DNA of 64,000 nt from Nageia nagi (taxonomy: Eukaryota > Pinophyta): the NCBI GenBank assembly GCA_050084985.1, contig JBITNC010000001.1:57660001-57724000 (forward strand). Direction: 5' to 3'. Each line of letters opens with the position of its first letter. Position 1 is the first letter of the stretch. Of this stretch, positions 1-12,387 are shown in pieces. The notes below the pieces were generated by a model that had not been told where the DNA came from, searched no databases, and saw only the letters and a program-made list of their open reading frames with translations. A program made the translations under genes and the position numbers.

Positions 1-330
1 CATGGCTCATAGAGTACTCACAACCACAATATTCATGAAAAATAATTTCCAACTCTGTTTAATCGATGTCCATACCTTCTTGTAGAGCTCCCATGGTGGT
101 ACATGTTGAAATAATTCCACCAAAGGTTGTATACTTTGGATTTACACTTGAGACCTATATCTAGTCATGGCTATCAAACTACTCACAACCATAAGATTTG
201 ATGAAAAATAATTTTAAACTACTCTATAATGGAATTCTATACCTTGTTCTAGGGCTCCCATGGTGGTACATGTTGGAATAATATTAGGAAAGGTTATAGA
301 GTTTGGCTTTACACACTTCTAGAACCTTCA
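1..330. repeat. Tandem repeat, ~165-bp unit, running in from the left edge
   Basis: Two diverged units start with CATGGCT at 1 and 166. Both share ACTCACAACCA, GATGAAAAATAATTT-like and CTCCCATGGTGGTACATGTT blocks in the same order. The array is cut by the window edge, so its copy number is unknown. No coding potential is seen. Confidence 0.75.
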
Positions 331-2060
331 AAAAACCATTTTGTGCATATTATGTGATCATTACAATATATAAAACTATGTTTCTCCTTTGCACTGCATG
401 AATCCTTCTATGTGTGATTATTTTTTACTTTTTAACTTTTTGAGACTTTTTTTACACCATCATTATAAGTTTTTTTAGAAGGTGGTTTCTTTAGGTTAGT
501 TTTAAACCACTTTTTAAGTGATTTTTAAGGGTAGTATAAAACCATCACACAAAACCACCATCTTAAGTGTTTTTAAAGGGTGGTTTTTAGCCACCATAAA
601 TTAGCCACCTTAGAAGCCCAATTTTCTTATGGTGTATGTTGGTAAGAGAAGGGAAAACTATACAATGATATTTTCTTAACATCAATACCCCACTTTGCAT
701 CTACATAATCCAATTGTCTAGAAAACTCTATCTCAAATATAAAGTCTATGATATAAAATAGGAGCAATATTAAATTCCCTCTAAATCCATACAATTCAAT
801 GATTATTTTGTTGGGTGTGTAATACCAGTCAAATTTCTCCATGGTATTAGTTTGTAAAGTTTCTTGGGCATGAATTAATAATCATGGGGTGATAATACTT
901 GAAATCATCAATAAAGCTAGATCGAGAAAATAATCCACAAAGTGAAACTAATTATTGGAGGACCTCAACATATTTGTCCACTCATATATGGGTAATGGTA
1001 TACAATTCTCATCTTACATATTCAAGTTTATCATTGTGAACTATTATTTTTGGGATGTTTGTTAATTACTATGCTATAGTTTGAGAGATATACTTAGGAC
1101 ATTCAAATATGATGGGTTATTGGGAAAGGTGATAACATATGCCAAGCCCAATTATTGATGTGACACTAAGTTAATTGATCGCACTCCTAGGGATACAACT
1201 ATCATGGAAAGGACCAACTACATATCATTCCTAAAGTCTTGTATGCTTAAATCTTCTTAATTCATTTCTTTATAACCCTTTTTAGAATCTTGTTGATCCA
1301 TTTGAGCATTTTCTCACCATAGTAAGCCTTATTCTCTCCTATGCATATAATTATCAATTTGTATGGACTAGGAAAAGCTTAGAAAATGGCTACTATGTAT
1401 TTTGTTATGAAATCTATTACTATATATCTGCTTGCACTTATTAAAACATTTTTTACCCTAAAATATTCTTTAATTAATTCTAGAGTGGGGTGGTATCTTT
1501 GAAGGATAAACCAATACAGCAAGCTATCTCTAGGATATGTTTGAATTAGATGTGTATTATCTTCAAAACTTAAGGCTTAAGATGTACCTTTCAAGTTTCA
1601 ATAATATCTAAAGATTTGGGTATCCTTGATTCCCTCTAATCTATCTCTCCATTTCCCTAATTTATTTTCTCTTATCAATTTCATGGTGATTATTGGTACC
1701 TTACCTAGCCTTTTCCTTTGTCTACACCTTCTTCGTGCTCATATTTAAACTTTTAATTTGCATGTATTGCAAATATCTTCTAATTTTTAGTGATGGGTTT
1801 CCTTTCTTTCTCAACTATATTCTCCTCTAAAATGAACCTTTAATTATTGAATGACTAAGTTTTTATATGAGCATGTGCTTTATTCAAGCTTCATGGAGTA
1901 TTAAATGCTTTGACACACTAATTGTGATGTTAAATGAAACTACAATCTTAACTATTCATTATCTTAGTTAAATATTATATTAATGGTAAAAATCAAATCT
2001 ACATTAATAACCAAACATATGTATATTAGTATACAAGACATCTAGCCATAGTACTGCCAA
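331..2060. other. Intergenic, no gene recognised
   Basis: AT-rich sequence without a supported gene. A short segment at about 475-615 carries several copies of GTGGTTT and its complement AAACCAC, which could fold, but I could not define the ends of a transposon. The 3' LTR expected for the neighbouring minus-strand gypsy element should lie here, but I could not recognise it; it is deleted or too decayed. Confidence 0.5.
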
Positions 2061-2079
2061 ATGTTTAATTTACATATGG

Positions 2080-3200
2080 CTTTAAATGCTAGTTGTTCAT
2101 CAGAATGGGCAAGATCTAACAATCTAATGAAGCTAAGTCAAATAGAATTTCTTGACCTCTTTGATAATGTTATGCCTAGAAAACATATAATCAAACTTGT
2201 GGTGACTTTTATATTTTACCTTGTCTTGATCCCATTTCAAAATAATATTGCCTTATTTGAATTCCAACAATGTAGCCTTTCTTTTTTTGAATAATTTCTT
2301 TACCACATTATTTTTCCTTTTAAGCTCTTCATATGAATGATACCTTCTTTTAAAAGCAACAACTCATATAACAAGACTTGTATAGGTTTGAAATCCAATA
2401 TATCATATTCTTACAAATTTTTTAATGTCAAAACATCGATATGGCTAGGTAATATTTCCATTTTACCATAAACCAAGGTATAAGTGAGTTTTTGATAGAT
2501 GCCTTTATCGTTAGATGATCCATGCACATAGAAAGGTCTAAATTCTTATCCCAATATTTTTAATTTTCTTGTATAGTTATTTTTCTACATTAAAAGAATT
2601 ATTTTTGTTGGTGAATTCATCCAATCCATTACCCAAAGGATAATAATTGGAAAACATTTTCTAATAGATACCATACTTCATTGCAAGCTCTATTACATTT
2701 GCTCCTAGGAATTCCAAACCATTATTTGAAATGATAACCTTTGGGATCCCAAATGTGGTGATTAGTGTTTTGATAAAATTTATAATTATTTATTTATCTA
2801 TATTATTAGTGGTAGATGCTTTAGCCCATTTGGTGAAATAATTCCAAACCATTATTTGAAATGATAACCTTTGGGATCCCAAATGTGGTGATTAGTGTTT
2901 TGATAAAATTTATAATTATTTATTTATCTATATTATTAGTGGTAGATGCTTTAGCCCATTTGGTGAAATAATATGTTCTAGTTAGGAATGTTCAGATGAA
3001 GAATTGGGATTTATAACTCTAATGAAATATAGTCCCTACTATTGAAAAAGCTCTTCAACTATGATTGAATGTAGAGGGAATTATTCCATGCTTCTCCCAA
3101 CATAATGCTTACATTTCTCAAATTATTTTGAGACCTTGAAAGCATCTTTGAATATAGTTGACAAATAATATATTGCCTACATAATCTTTGTTATTGTTGT
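2080..3200 (-). pseudogene. Gypsy-1 integrase remnant
   Basis: The minus-strand translation shows the integrase core stretch FGIPKVIISNNGLEF, corresponding to the family pattern FG.P..I.SDNG.EF, with the catalytic Asp replaced by Asn. Upstream is FTKWAKA, the usual lead-in to the core. Downstream, at about 2,150-2,400, comes a stretch like the integrase C-terminal region, ending with ILKWDQDKVK and HHKFD. The enzyme would insert the cDNA into the genome. Several stops and a 130-bp duplication inside the core make it non-functional. Confidence 0.8.
2711..2970. repeat. Perfect 130-bp tandem duplication inside the integrase
   Basis: ATTCCAAACC opens both units, at 2,711 and 2,841; the units (2,711-2,840 and 2,841-2,970) match base for base as far as I can read. 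An exact copy inside such a worn element implies a recent duplication or an assembly artefact. Confidence 0.9.
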
Positions 3201-3571
3201 ATATCCTAAGAAATATCCTTTGGAAGGCCCATAATGAAATTCTTTCACTATATGATAGGATTATTCTTGCCTAATGCACCTTAGCAATACTCCATCATGG
3301 ATTTCATGATAAAGGATGTTAAATATGATATAACTTAAAGCATTGAGTTTGAATCTCCTTATTTATGAAGCATTGAGATGTTTTGAGAGTTGTTCATTCT
3401 TGAAATACCCTATCAATTGATTTATCAATTCCATTTGCTACTATGCATAGTTATTTGTGGAAAGATTTTGGCATAAGGCCCTTCCTTTAATCACCTTAGT
3501 AGGCTTTATTTATACACCATATCGATTTATTTTAGTGATCCACCCAACTCTACCTTCTTCCAATTATCCTT

Positions 3572-4060
3572 TTAAGATACAATCCTCACATCTAGATGGA
3601 TTGTTAACACTAGAACCTTACTTTGAGATATAAAGTATTTAAGCTTACTAATTTCCTTCATGATTGCATATACTTGTTTTTCAATAAAATTGTACCTTTC
3701 CTCATGTTCATGTAAGGTTTTTATGAAAAAGGCTATAATATATTTCTCATTATTGTCCCCTTTTTGAGTTAGGATAATTATGATACTTTTATTGACTATA
3801 TAAGCATACAAAATAAATTCCTTACCAAAATTAGGATTTTTGAGAAGTGAAGTTCTCATTATTGATAACTTGATATTATTAAATGCCTCTTTTATATCCA
3901 AAGTCCACTTGAATGGTGTTTACTTCTTTAATATTTATGTGATAGGTCTTATGATTTTGGAAATATCTTGGATAAATCTTTGTACAAAATTAACTCATCC
4001 TAATATTGATTAGAGAGCTTTTTTATTAGAAGGTAGGGTCAAATTGGAAATAACACTTAA
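3572..4060 (-). pseudogene. Gypsy-1 RNase H and connection remnant
   Basis: An open stretch of 109 codons (3,901-3,572) reads through FFIKTLHEHEERYNFIEKQ, matching the gypsy RNase H pattern in which YS/T..E.E piece follows the re-synthesis motif, then YAIMKEISKLKYF. In an intact element it would remove RNA from the RNA-DNA hybrid. Upstream, toward 4,060, is the short linker that joins it to the reverse transcriptase. The start Met at 3,901 is only the first Met after a stop, not a real start. Confidence 0.75.
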
Positions 4061-4656
4061 CTGATATAAGTCAATTGACCATCCTTCTTTAGAAATGGCA
4101 TGTACTAATAACTTCCCTTATTCAACAAACAAAATATAATTCTTACTATTTAATGAAATCCCAAATTTTTGACTCTTCAAAAATAATTTCTAAATATATT
4201 GTAAATGATATTTCATTTGATGATAAAATATCATGACATCATCCAAGTATATAAGAATAGTCTAGTTTACAAGTTTCCCAAATGCAAGATCCATTGCCAT
4301 TGAAAAGTGACCCAAAGTGTGATCAACCAAATGGAATTATTTAGAAGGAAAAGGTACACCACTTAGTGGTGAATGGTATCTTGGATTGATATTCATAATT
4401 TACCTAGACTTGATTGTATCCTATAAATCCATCAATTAAGGAAAAACACTTAGCACTACTAATAATATGCAAGATTTGTTCCATTGATAGCAAGGGATAA
4501 TTGTCATTAAGAGATACATTGTATAGATTGTGAAAATCCACACAAATTTATATATCTCCATTATTTTTCCTTACCATGGATAAGTTTTTCAACCATGTTG
4601 AATGCTTGATTGAATAAATGATAACGATATTGAAAAGCTTGATCACTTCTTACTTC
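4060..4656 (-). pseudogene. Gypsy-1 reverse transcriptase, C-terminal part
   Basis: The minus strand carries KEVIKLFNIVIIYSI, then VRKNNGDI, CVDFHNL, DNYPL, LIDGFIGYNQV, FTTKWCTF, and the catalytic YLDD at 4,238-4,249, in the standard order for a gypsy reverse transcriptase. Several codons are stops and at least one frame change is needed. The part upstream of KEVIKLF is found 8.2 kb away at 12,863-13,060, because the copia element landed between them. The two parts join into one recognisable domain. Confidence 0.85.
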
Positions 4657-5136
4657 TGTTGGAATGTATAATGCATTATTGTAAAAGTTTGACTAATACT
4701 TAAGGGTATCATTATATACCTTAAGAATTTAAGTGAATATGATAATGTACTTGTCCTACACTCCATGTCATGAGCATGCCCCTTGGGTAAAAAGGAGTTG
4801 CATGTCATGCCTTTGCACATTGGATAAAAGGCTGATCCAAAGAGGGATTTTGGACTATAAATAGAAGGCTACCTCTTTGTGATCATACACTAATTTGTGG
4901 AGTAAAATTATGCTATAGGATAGTGTTTAAGAGATAATATTATGAGAATTATAAGAGATTCATACTTGTGAATGAAGTAAGATCTAGTTAGTGGATGTAC
5001 TCCTAGTTGGAGAAACCACTTTACATCTTGAGTTATCTTTGTGAGATTATCTTATTAGAATTATTTAGATGCGAGTTTGAGATTTCATGACATATTGGTA
5101 GTTTAGGGTTGTTTATGTTATATTGCAACTCTTTCA
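4657..5136 (+). repeat. Copia-1 5' LTR
   Basis: Starts TGTTGGAATG and ends CTTTCA, just before the primer-binding site. It shares long blocks with 12,388-12,862 and 28,535-29,034. It carries a TATA box CTATAAATAG at 4,855-4,864, which is also kept in the copy at 28,756-28,765 and nearly so in the 3' LTR. Confidence 0.9.
4855..4864 (+). promoter_or_regulatory. TATA box of the copia-1 5' LTR
   Basis: CTATAAATAG followed by AAGGCT. The same block occurs at the same place in all three LTR copies (with ATATAAATAG at 12,609-12,618), so it is the family promoter. Confidence 0.75.
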
Positions 5137-5138
5137 TT

Positions 5139-5150
5139 TGGTATCAGAGC
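5139..5150 (+). other. Primer-binding site, initiator tRNA-Met type
   Basis: TGGTATCAGAGC lies two bases after the 5' LTR. This is the well-known plant copia primer-binding site, complementary to the 3' end of initiator methionine tRNA. Confidence 0.88.
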
Positions 5151-7816
5151 ACCTTGAAGGCTCCTCTTCACATCCTTGGTTCATCTTCAACACTCTTGAA
5201 GGTCCTTCTTCAACTTGGAGGTTTTCATTTCTTAACCTACACTTCATAGAGAGGTAAAAGAGCTCCAAAGGTATAACCTCTCTTATTTTTATGTTATTAA
5301 AATCTATTTACTACAATATATTATTATTATTACTAACAATTCTTATCAGTTAACCTTTTAAATAAACTTTAAAATGGAAATAATATATTGATATAATTCT
5401 ATTTGCAATATTTTGTTATAAAAATTTGGAATTTTTTTATAACATAGTGAAAATTGCAAATTTACTTTATGTAATTATAAGTTTTTTTTTTAAATATGGG
5501 AGGATTTTTTTTTTTTTGAAAATTAGTATAATCTATTTGCATTAAAAAAAACATCTAAAAGGTTAGGGTTGCAAAATAGATTCTTTTTATAAAAGTTTGA
5601 TTAAAATCTTTTGTAATTTACAAACAATGCTAAGAAGTTTTTTTTTTCAAATATTTAGTGTCTTTCTTGATCCCCTCTGCATGGTGACTAGGCTGTGCCT
5701 ATATTGGCACCTTGCAAAGTTTTTTTTCTCTCTCTCATTGGCTGCCCTTCATTTAGTGTCGCCTGAGAGATGTGTGTTCTCTACCAACTCTCTCTTTGTA
5801 TTCACCCCAACAAAATAATATAAAATCCTATGTGGCCTATCTTCTATTTGTGGTTGGGTTGGCTTCTTCTCATGATCTATCTTCTGATCATAGCTAGGCC
5901 TATCTTCTACTTAAAACCCCTCTTTTGAACTCTCTCTGCAGCTCTATTTGCTTCTTGTAGGTCCATTAGTGCCTATGATAGAGGCCCACGATGTTATTTG
6001 CCTATCCAAATCTCAATCTAGTGGCCCTCTTACCTTCTTGTGTGACTCCACCTCCCTCTATTTCACCTCCCAGTTCTTCTCCTCTACTGCACCTCTTTTC
6101 TACTCACTTCTCTCCTAGCATGCACCTCTCCTTTCACTACTTTCTTTTTGTTTGTGCCTTTTTGTTTGATGTTGTTAGCCGACCAAGCCCACATATCATC
6201 GGATACCCTCCTCTCCCTCTCTCAAAGCACATTAAAAAGAGGGGGTAAGTGCATTTATTTTTTATTTAGATGACCATTAAAGGTTCTTTTTTTCTTGCAA
6301 GTTATCTCAATAGCTTTACCAACCTTCATTTATCATGTTTGACTAAAAGTGCTTAGATAAAACTTTACCAAAATATAGTAAATGCTATTCTTTTGAGTTC
6401 AACCATTCCTCTTACACAATTTAGTACTTATCATTAATTTCCTTGAGGCTTAATAATGATTACTTGTTTAAATGGAGAAAGTTAATTTTTTTGGCACTAG
6501 CGGCAATTTTTTCATGATTATTAATGATAAAATATGCAATTTTTTTTCTAAGCATTCATTGAAGGGATCAATTGTTTAAAGTAAAAAAAGGAGGGAAATA
6601 TTTATGAGATTCTTTACTTAATTATTTGATCCTTTATGCTGTAGAAGTTTTTTATGCCTCTCTAAAATCTATGGGAATAATGCATTACTTAATTTTTTAA
6701 GTTATGAAATGATGCATTATTACTCCTTATGCAAATTAATAGGAATAATGCATTACTTAATTTTTTAAAGTTAAATGATGCATGCTCCTTACTTCATTTT
6801 TTAAGATGAAAGATACATGTTCTTTACTTAATTTCTTAAGTTAAATGATGCATGCTTATTACTTAAATTTTTAAGTTATGAAAATGATGTGTTTGATGAA
6901 TCCCTAATTTTACTTCCTTATGCAAAGTATATAATGGAATTTTACAAAATAAGCATTGATGTAAATATGCATTTTAGGGATTAGTAAAAAAAACCCATTA
7001 GAATCTTAGATTCTAAGTTATGAATGGATGGTGTTTTATTTATGCTCTTTACTTCATGTTTTGCACTTTTGCTTTATTTACTTATGCAAAAATTGCAAAC
7101 ATTGAAATGAGAAACCCTCTAAAATAAACACATCCACACATACATTCTATAACATGACTTGTTTGAGGAGCCATAAGGTGAGGATAGGCAAAATGGAGCC
7201 TTTAAGTCTGATAATCCAAATGGTGAAAAGTTCATACTTCTCAATCTACTGGTCTAGATATAGCTCTAATAGGTGGATTGGCATGTGGGTAGTGATACCA
7301 CATGTTTGCATGTCTATGCAAATATTATCCTGATAAGATAGGAGGAAAACTTGAAACCTAATCAAGATTAATAATTTGGATGATCTAATAAACATCATAA
7401 CTTTGGAAAATAGTAGGTACTTCTCCTTGTGAGAATATAATACTTCTCTAGGTGAATTGGTTGAGGATTGGTAGTATCTGAGCTCCACCTTGCAGGCATC
7501 CAAGTGAAGACCTTATTTTAGACAAGAAAATAAGCCTCAATAGTATCATTTACGATTATCGATTCTTGGTGATGATAAAGAGTTGGGTACATAGGATGGA
7601 TTATGAGTTTCTATTATAAACATTTACACATGTGAACCTTGTTAAGAATGTCCTTTTTACTAAACTTAACATGTATGATTATTTTACTTGTATGAATCTA
7701 AACATGTAAAGTTAATTTTTTTTAATTTTTTTTTTGGTAAGATCCACCTCAAGTGGGAAGCCTTAATTGTATGTGAATGGAAAGTTGAAATATTGTATCC
7801 ATCTTTATCAAGGGAG
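5151..7816 (+). other. Unusually long copia-1 leader, no gag
   Basis: About 2.7 kb separate the primer-binding site from the gag start. The segment has a T-rich part (5,460-5,650), a pyrimidine-rich part with many CTC/CCT words (5,700-6,240) and an AT-rich part with repeated TTACTTAATTTTTTAAGTTA-like phrases (6,600-6,900). The leader of the second copy (29,035 to ~31,350) follows the same order, so it belongs to the family. Short open stretches here (for example 5,991-6,248) have low-complexity Ser/Pro composition and are not credible genes. Confidence 0.65.
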
Positions 7817-8680
7817 ATGCCAAAGCAAATGGGAGACACCTTCTTACCCAAAAATATTCTTAATGATTCCAACTTTGGTATTTGGAAACCTCAAATGAGA
7901 GCTAAATTGTAGGCAAGAAAGCTTTGGCAAATAGTGAATGAGAACTTTATCACTCCTACAAATGAGAAGGAACTTGAGGCCTACAACATGAAGAATGAGT
8001 TAGCAACGTCCATGATTTTTTATGCAATTTTAGATGATGTACTCCTGATAATTTTAACTACAACCTTAGCAAAGGAAGCTTGGGATAAGCTTAAGTAAAT
8101 ATACCTTGGATTTAAGTTTTATAGAAGGTTCACTCTTCTCCAAAAGTTACCTTAATCTTATCAAAGGGAATATGAAAATATTACCATATACTTGAAGAAA
8201 ATCATTAATCTTAGGACCCAACTTGTTGCTTGTGGGTACAATTAGATCAATGATGAGTTCAGGGTATTCATTATTCTTGAAAGCTTTTTTTCAAAATTTG
8301 GTAACTTTATGATGGTAATTGAGATTAAGCTTGATGAAGAAGAAGAAATATTCTTCCATGAAAACCTTTCTACAATCATTTTGAAATATGAGAAAAATCT
8401 TAACAAAAAGTGTTGATTTCTTCTCTAAAGGATAATAATATTGCTCTAGGAGCAACCAAAACTCCTTTCAATAAGAAGTTCAATCATTATAAGAAATCTT
8501 ATCCTTCTTCCTCTAAAAGGTTTGAGAAAAGGGAAATATTGGCAAAAATGACAACTTCTTCAAGCAAAAAGATAGAAAAGGCAATGCAAGCAATCCAAAT
8601 CCTAAGGTAAAGTTTGATGAAAATTGTAATTTTTATGGCATCCATGGTCACAAAGAAGTTGATTGCTAGAAAAAAAAGAG
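7817..8680 (+). pseudogene. Copia-1 gag remnant
   Basis: From the ATG at 7,817 the translation resembles copia gag: NDSNFGIWKPQMRAKL, then IVNENFI, EAWDKL, and a segment rich in Glu near 8,330. At about 8,629-8,670 a nucleic-acid-binding knuckle reads CNFYGIHGHKEVDC; the second Cys of the C-X2-C pair is Tyr. Several stops (for example after MRAKL) sit where Gln would be expected. An intact protein would form the particle core. Confidence 0.8.
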
Positions 8681-8739
8681 AGGAAAAGAACAAGGGAAAT
8701 AGAAATACAAAGAACTTAAAAGGGAAGAAGAATATAAAA

Positions 8740-9213
8740 GTTGGATTTGCTGTTGCACTCTACTCCATTTATTGCATTTTTTCATCTAATTGGATTGTTG
8801 ACTTTAGTTGCACTAATTATATATGCTTTGAAAAAGATAAGTTTAAAACTTTTCACAAGTATAGAAAAGATGTAGTTGTGATAGGTGATAATTTTATCTT
8901 TAAAGTCCAAGGAATTGGAAGTGTGTTGATTCACAAGAAGGTTCTTGAAAATATGCTCTATGTTCCTAAGCTCAAGATGAACCTTCTCTACATGATCCAA
9001 GTTACAAGGAAAGGGTACTTGTTTGAGTTTGACTCTCAATCTTGGCGTGTTAAGAAAGGACTTACCATATTGGTTAAAGGGTCAGTGAAAGATGATATCT
9101 ACATTATGGATCAAGTTCCAAAAAAGATGTGTGTTGCTCCAATATGTGTTCTAGAGGCCATCTTTGGTACCAACATTTGGGGCACTTTAACCACAAGAGT
9201 ATTCAAGTCTTGA
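8740..9213 (+). pseudogene. Copia-1 protease remnant
   Basis: An open stretch reads WIVDFSCTNYICFEKDKF, which is the copia protease active-site region W..DSGAT.H with the DSG changed to DFS. It continues with VQGIGSV and NMLYVPKLKMNLLY, the typical second half of this domain. In an intact element it cuts the polyprotein. The active-site change alone would inactivate it. Confidence 0.82.
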
Positions 9214-10120
9214 AATACCAAGAACTTATGAAAAGTTTTCCTTAAATTTCACATTCAATTAGTTTATGTGAGAAGTGCATCTTTGGAAAAATGAATAAAC
9301 AAAGGTTCAAAAAAGATAAGGCAACAAGGGCATCTCAACCTCTTCAACTTGTGCATTCTAATTTTATGGGTCGATTTTAGACTAAGTCACTTGGAGGAGC
9401 ATATTACATCTTGACCTTCATCGATGATTTTGGTAGGATGACATTTGGCTATCTTATTGAACACAAGGATTAAACTTTTGAGAGTTTTATGAATTTAAAA
9501 GCCTTAGTTGAAAATCAAACTAATATTAAAATCAAGATGTTAAGAGTAGATAATGGGGGAGAATATAATAACAATGAGTCCAATTTCTATTGTGCTACAT
9601 ATGGAATCAAGAGGCAATTTATGATTCTTTACACTCTTTAGCAAAATGGTGTTTCCAAAAAGAAAAATAAGATAATTATGGAGATGGTTAGATGCCTGTT
9701 AAGTAATCTTTTTAGTTTCTTATGGGGTGAAGTTGTGAGCACTATTATTTACACCTTGAATAGGTGTTCTATAAAATCTATTTAGGGTAAAACTCCTTTT
9801 GAGACATGGTAATGAAATAAAACCTAAGATTTCTCACCTTAAGGTGTTTGGTTGTGAAGCATTCTCCTACATTATTTTTGAGAAAAAGGAAAAGTTAGAT
9901 AAAAGAGTTGAAAAATGCATCTTTATCGATTATGATAGTTAGCATAGAGGCTACAAGCTCTACTCTTCATCCTACAAAGGAGTGTTTATTTCTAGGGATG
10001 TAAAGTTCAATGAACTTCCTAAAAAAATTGATTCTAATGAGGATGTTGATGATCCAAATGACTCATCAGTTGCACCTAGCTGGTTAGATATTGATGTAGA
10101 CAAGTCATCTCAAGAGTAAA
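9214..10120 (+). pseudogene. Copia-1 integrase remnant
   Basis: The zinc-binding end is visible near 9,265-9,300 (CEKCIFGKMNKQRF). The core follows with FIDDFGRM, LRVDNGGEY at about 9,540-9,565, and KNKIIMEMVRCLL, where the third acidic residue of the D,D,E triad is kept. The expected first Asp is Asn (HSNF). Several stops are present. The later part has the copia linker phrases KTPFETW and VFGCEAF. Confidence 0.82.
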
Positions 10121-10179
10121 ATTCTCCAACACAAAGGGTAACAAAGAGCATGACCTTGAACAAATCCTTATTTTCTAAA

Positions 10180-10960
10180 ATTGAAAAAAAGAAGCATGAG
10201 TGCTAGAAGGAAGCCATGAAAGTGGAGTATGAGGTGCTTATGAAAAATGAGACTTGGGACTTGGTTCCTTATCCCAATAAGAAGAATATGATTGGCAATA
10301 AGTGGATCTACAAGGTCAAGTTTAATTCAGTTGAGGATATTGAAAAATAGAAGGAAATATTAGTAGCCAAAGGTTTTGCTAAAAAATATGGTGTTGAATA
10401 TGAGGAAACCTTTGCTTCTATGGGAAAGATGCCTACTATCAATATTATCCTTTCTCTTTTTGCAACTCAAGGATGTAAAGTTTTTCAAATTGACATCAAG
10501 AGTGTGTTTATCAATGGTGACTTAGATGTAGAAATCTTCATGAATCAACTAGAAGGGTTTATTGTGGAAGGTAAAGCATCTTTTGTGTGCAAGCTAAAGA
10601 AGTCATTGTATGGACTTAAGCAATTACCTAGAGCCTAGTACAAGAAAATTTCAAGATATTTTATAGACATTGGATTCTCCAAGTGATTTTATAACTTCAA
10701 TCATTATGTGCTCAATTAAGAAAAATATGTGGTCTTGATTCTCCTTTATGTGGATGATCTTTTGATAACTGAGAATAATGATGAAATCATTCAAGAGTGC
10801 ATATCCAAACTCAAGGCAACATTTGAAATGACTAATCTATGTCTCTTGCACTACTACCTTAGAATGCAAGTATATCAATACAAGGATTGTACTTATCTCA
10901 GTCAATCCAAGTATATATCAGACAACTTGTAAAAGTTTATAATGGAGGAGTGTAGACATG
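10180..10960 (+). pseudogene. Copia-1 reverse transcriptase remnant
   Basis: The order is standard: W.EAM..E, NETWDLVP, GNKWIYKVKF, VAKGFAKKYGVEYEETFA, FQIDIKSVFINGDL, CKLKKSLYGLKQ, and the catalytic YVDDLLI at about 10,747-10,767. The polymerase would copy the element RNA into DNA. Stops interrupt it at about 10,348 and 10,636, among others. Confidence 0.88.
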
Positions 10961-11179
10961 TTACAATCCCAATATCTCCTAGAATCACTATTTTTCTTAG
11001 GTCCAACTCTCAATATTTGACTATCTCCATGCCAGATATAACATTTACAATGAATATGATGGCATGATTCATATGCAAAAACCATATGTCAAGCACCTCA
11101 ATGTTGTTAAGTAAATTTTGAGGTATGTTGCAAGGATAAAGGATCTTGCTCTCAAGTATTGTAAGTTGCCTTATTTATT

Positions 11180-11640
11180 CTCTCAAGGTTCTTAGATTTT
11201 GATTATGGAGGAGACAAATATGATAAGAAATCAACCTCTGCATATGTTTTTAGCATTAGTTCAAGGGCTATCTTTTGGGATTCTAAGAAACAACCTACTA
11301 TTTCTCTTTCCACCATAAAAGCTAAATACCATGCCATGTCTGTTGTAGCCTAGGAAGCTATTTGACTAAGATATCTTTTGAAAGAAATTAGGATGAGCAA
11401 GCTTGCCCATATTTGATTTCTTTAGACAATCAATCAATTATTTCTTTGGCTAAGAATCCTACATGCTATCAGAGAATAAAACCAATGGAAATCTAGGCCC
11501 ATTTTATGAGGGAGAATGTTCTTGATGGCATCATACACCTAGAGTATTTTCCATCTACCTTGAACTCTATTGATTTTTCCACCAAGCTCCTTATTTAAGC
11601 TCAATTTTATAATCTTAGGGATGCTATCAGGTTGGTGAAG
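11180..11640 (+). pseudogene. Copia-1 RNase H remnant
   Basis: The translation shows DYGGDKYDKKSTSAYVFSIS, then AIFWDSKKQPTISLSTIKAKY, the signature of copia RNase H, followed by EAI.LRYLL. Stops replace Trp or Gln codons. It closes the polyprotein and is followed by about 750 bp of non-coding sequence before the 3' LTR. Confidence 0.82.
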
Positions 11641-12378
11641 TTTCTCTTAAGTGGGAGTGAAGTTTGAATTCATATTTGTGATGATAACTTCACTTGTAGA
11701 AGGATTTTATACTATATAATGTTGATTTTGTTGTACACCTTCATGGTAAGTTCGCTTTGCATGAGGAACTTATTATACTTTTGAGAAAATGATTGGCCAA
11801 TCTATCACTATTCAGTTATCCATATGTGAGGAATTTGTATTTGTCTTTTGGCATTGTTTAGTTATCCATGTGTGAGGAACTTGTATGTGCATTTTGTTTT
11901 TCTCTAATTAGTAATGATAATCAACACATGTTTTGTATATAATAGGTGACTATGAGTTTTGACTTGGCATTTGCATGATGAATTATAATGCACCATTGAT
12001 CAATTTATGATGGCATTGTTTGATACATATATCCTTGTTGATATGACTATGTTGCATCTAATTGATCTTCTTATTTGATATTTTTTGACTTGTAGGTTCT
12101 CTTGAGATTGTCGGTTACTTACTTCAGGTGTATAGGCTCATGGGAGAATCATCATGACTTCCATTTAGATGACCACTTTATATACATTGAAATTAATTAT
12201 GGTTAATTATTGTATTGTAAACCATTTGTTAAAATGGTAAAGTACTAAGTCTCAAACTAGATCTTGCTTACTTCACAAATATGTAAAAAGTTCTCATCTC
12301 TAGTTGTATCTATTTGGAGGAGAACTCTCTTACTGTCTCTTCTTCTTCTCTTATTTTTTTTATCCCAATATTGGAATT

Positions 12379-12387
12379 AAGTGGGAG
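12379..12387 (+). other. Polypurine tract of copia-1
   Basis: AAGTGGGAG stands directly before the 3' LTR start TGTTGG. This is the usual place and sequence for the plus-strand primer of plant copia elements. Confidence 0.75.

Noticed and set aside
5991-6248. 85-codon Ser/Pro-rich open stretch
   Set aside because: Low-complexity translation of the pyrimidine-rich copia leader.
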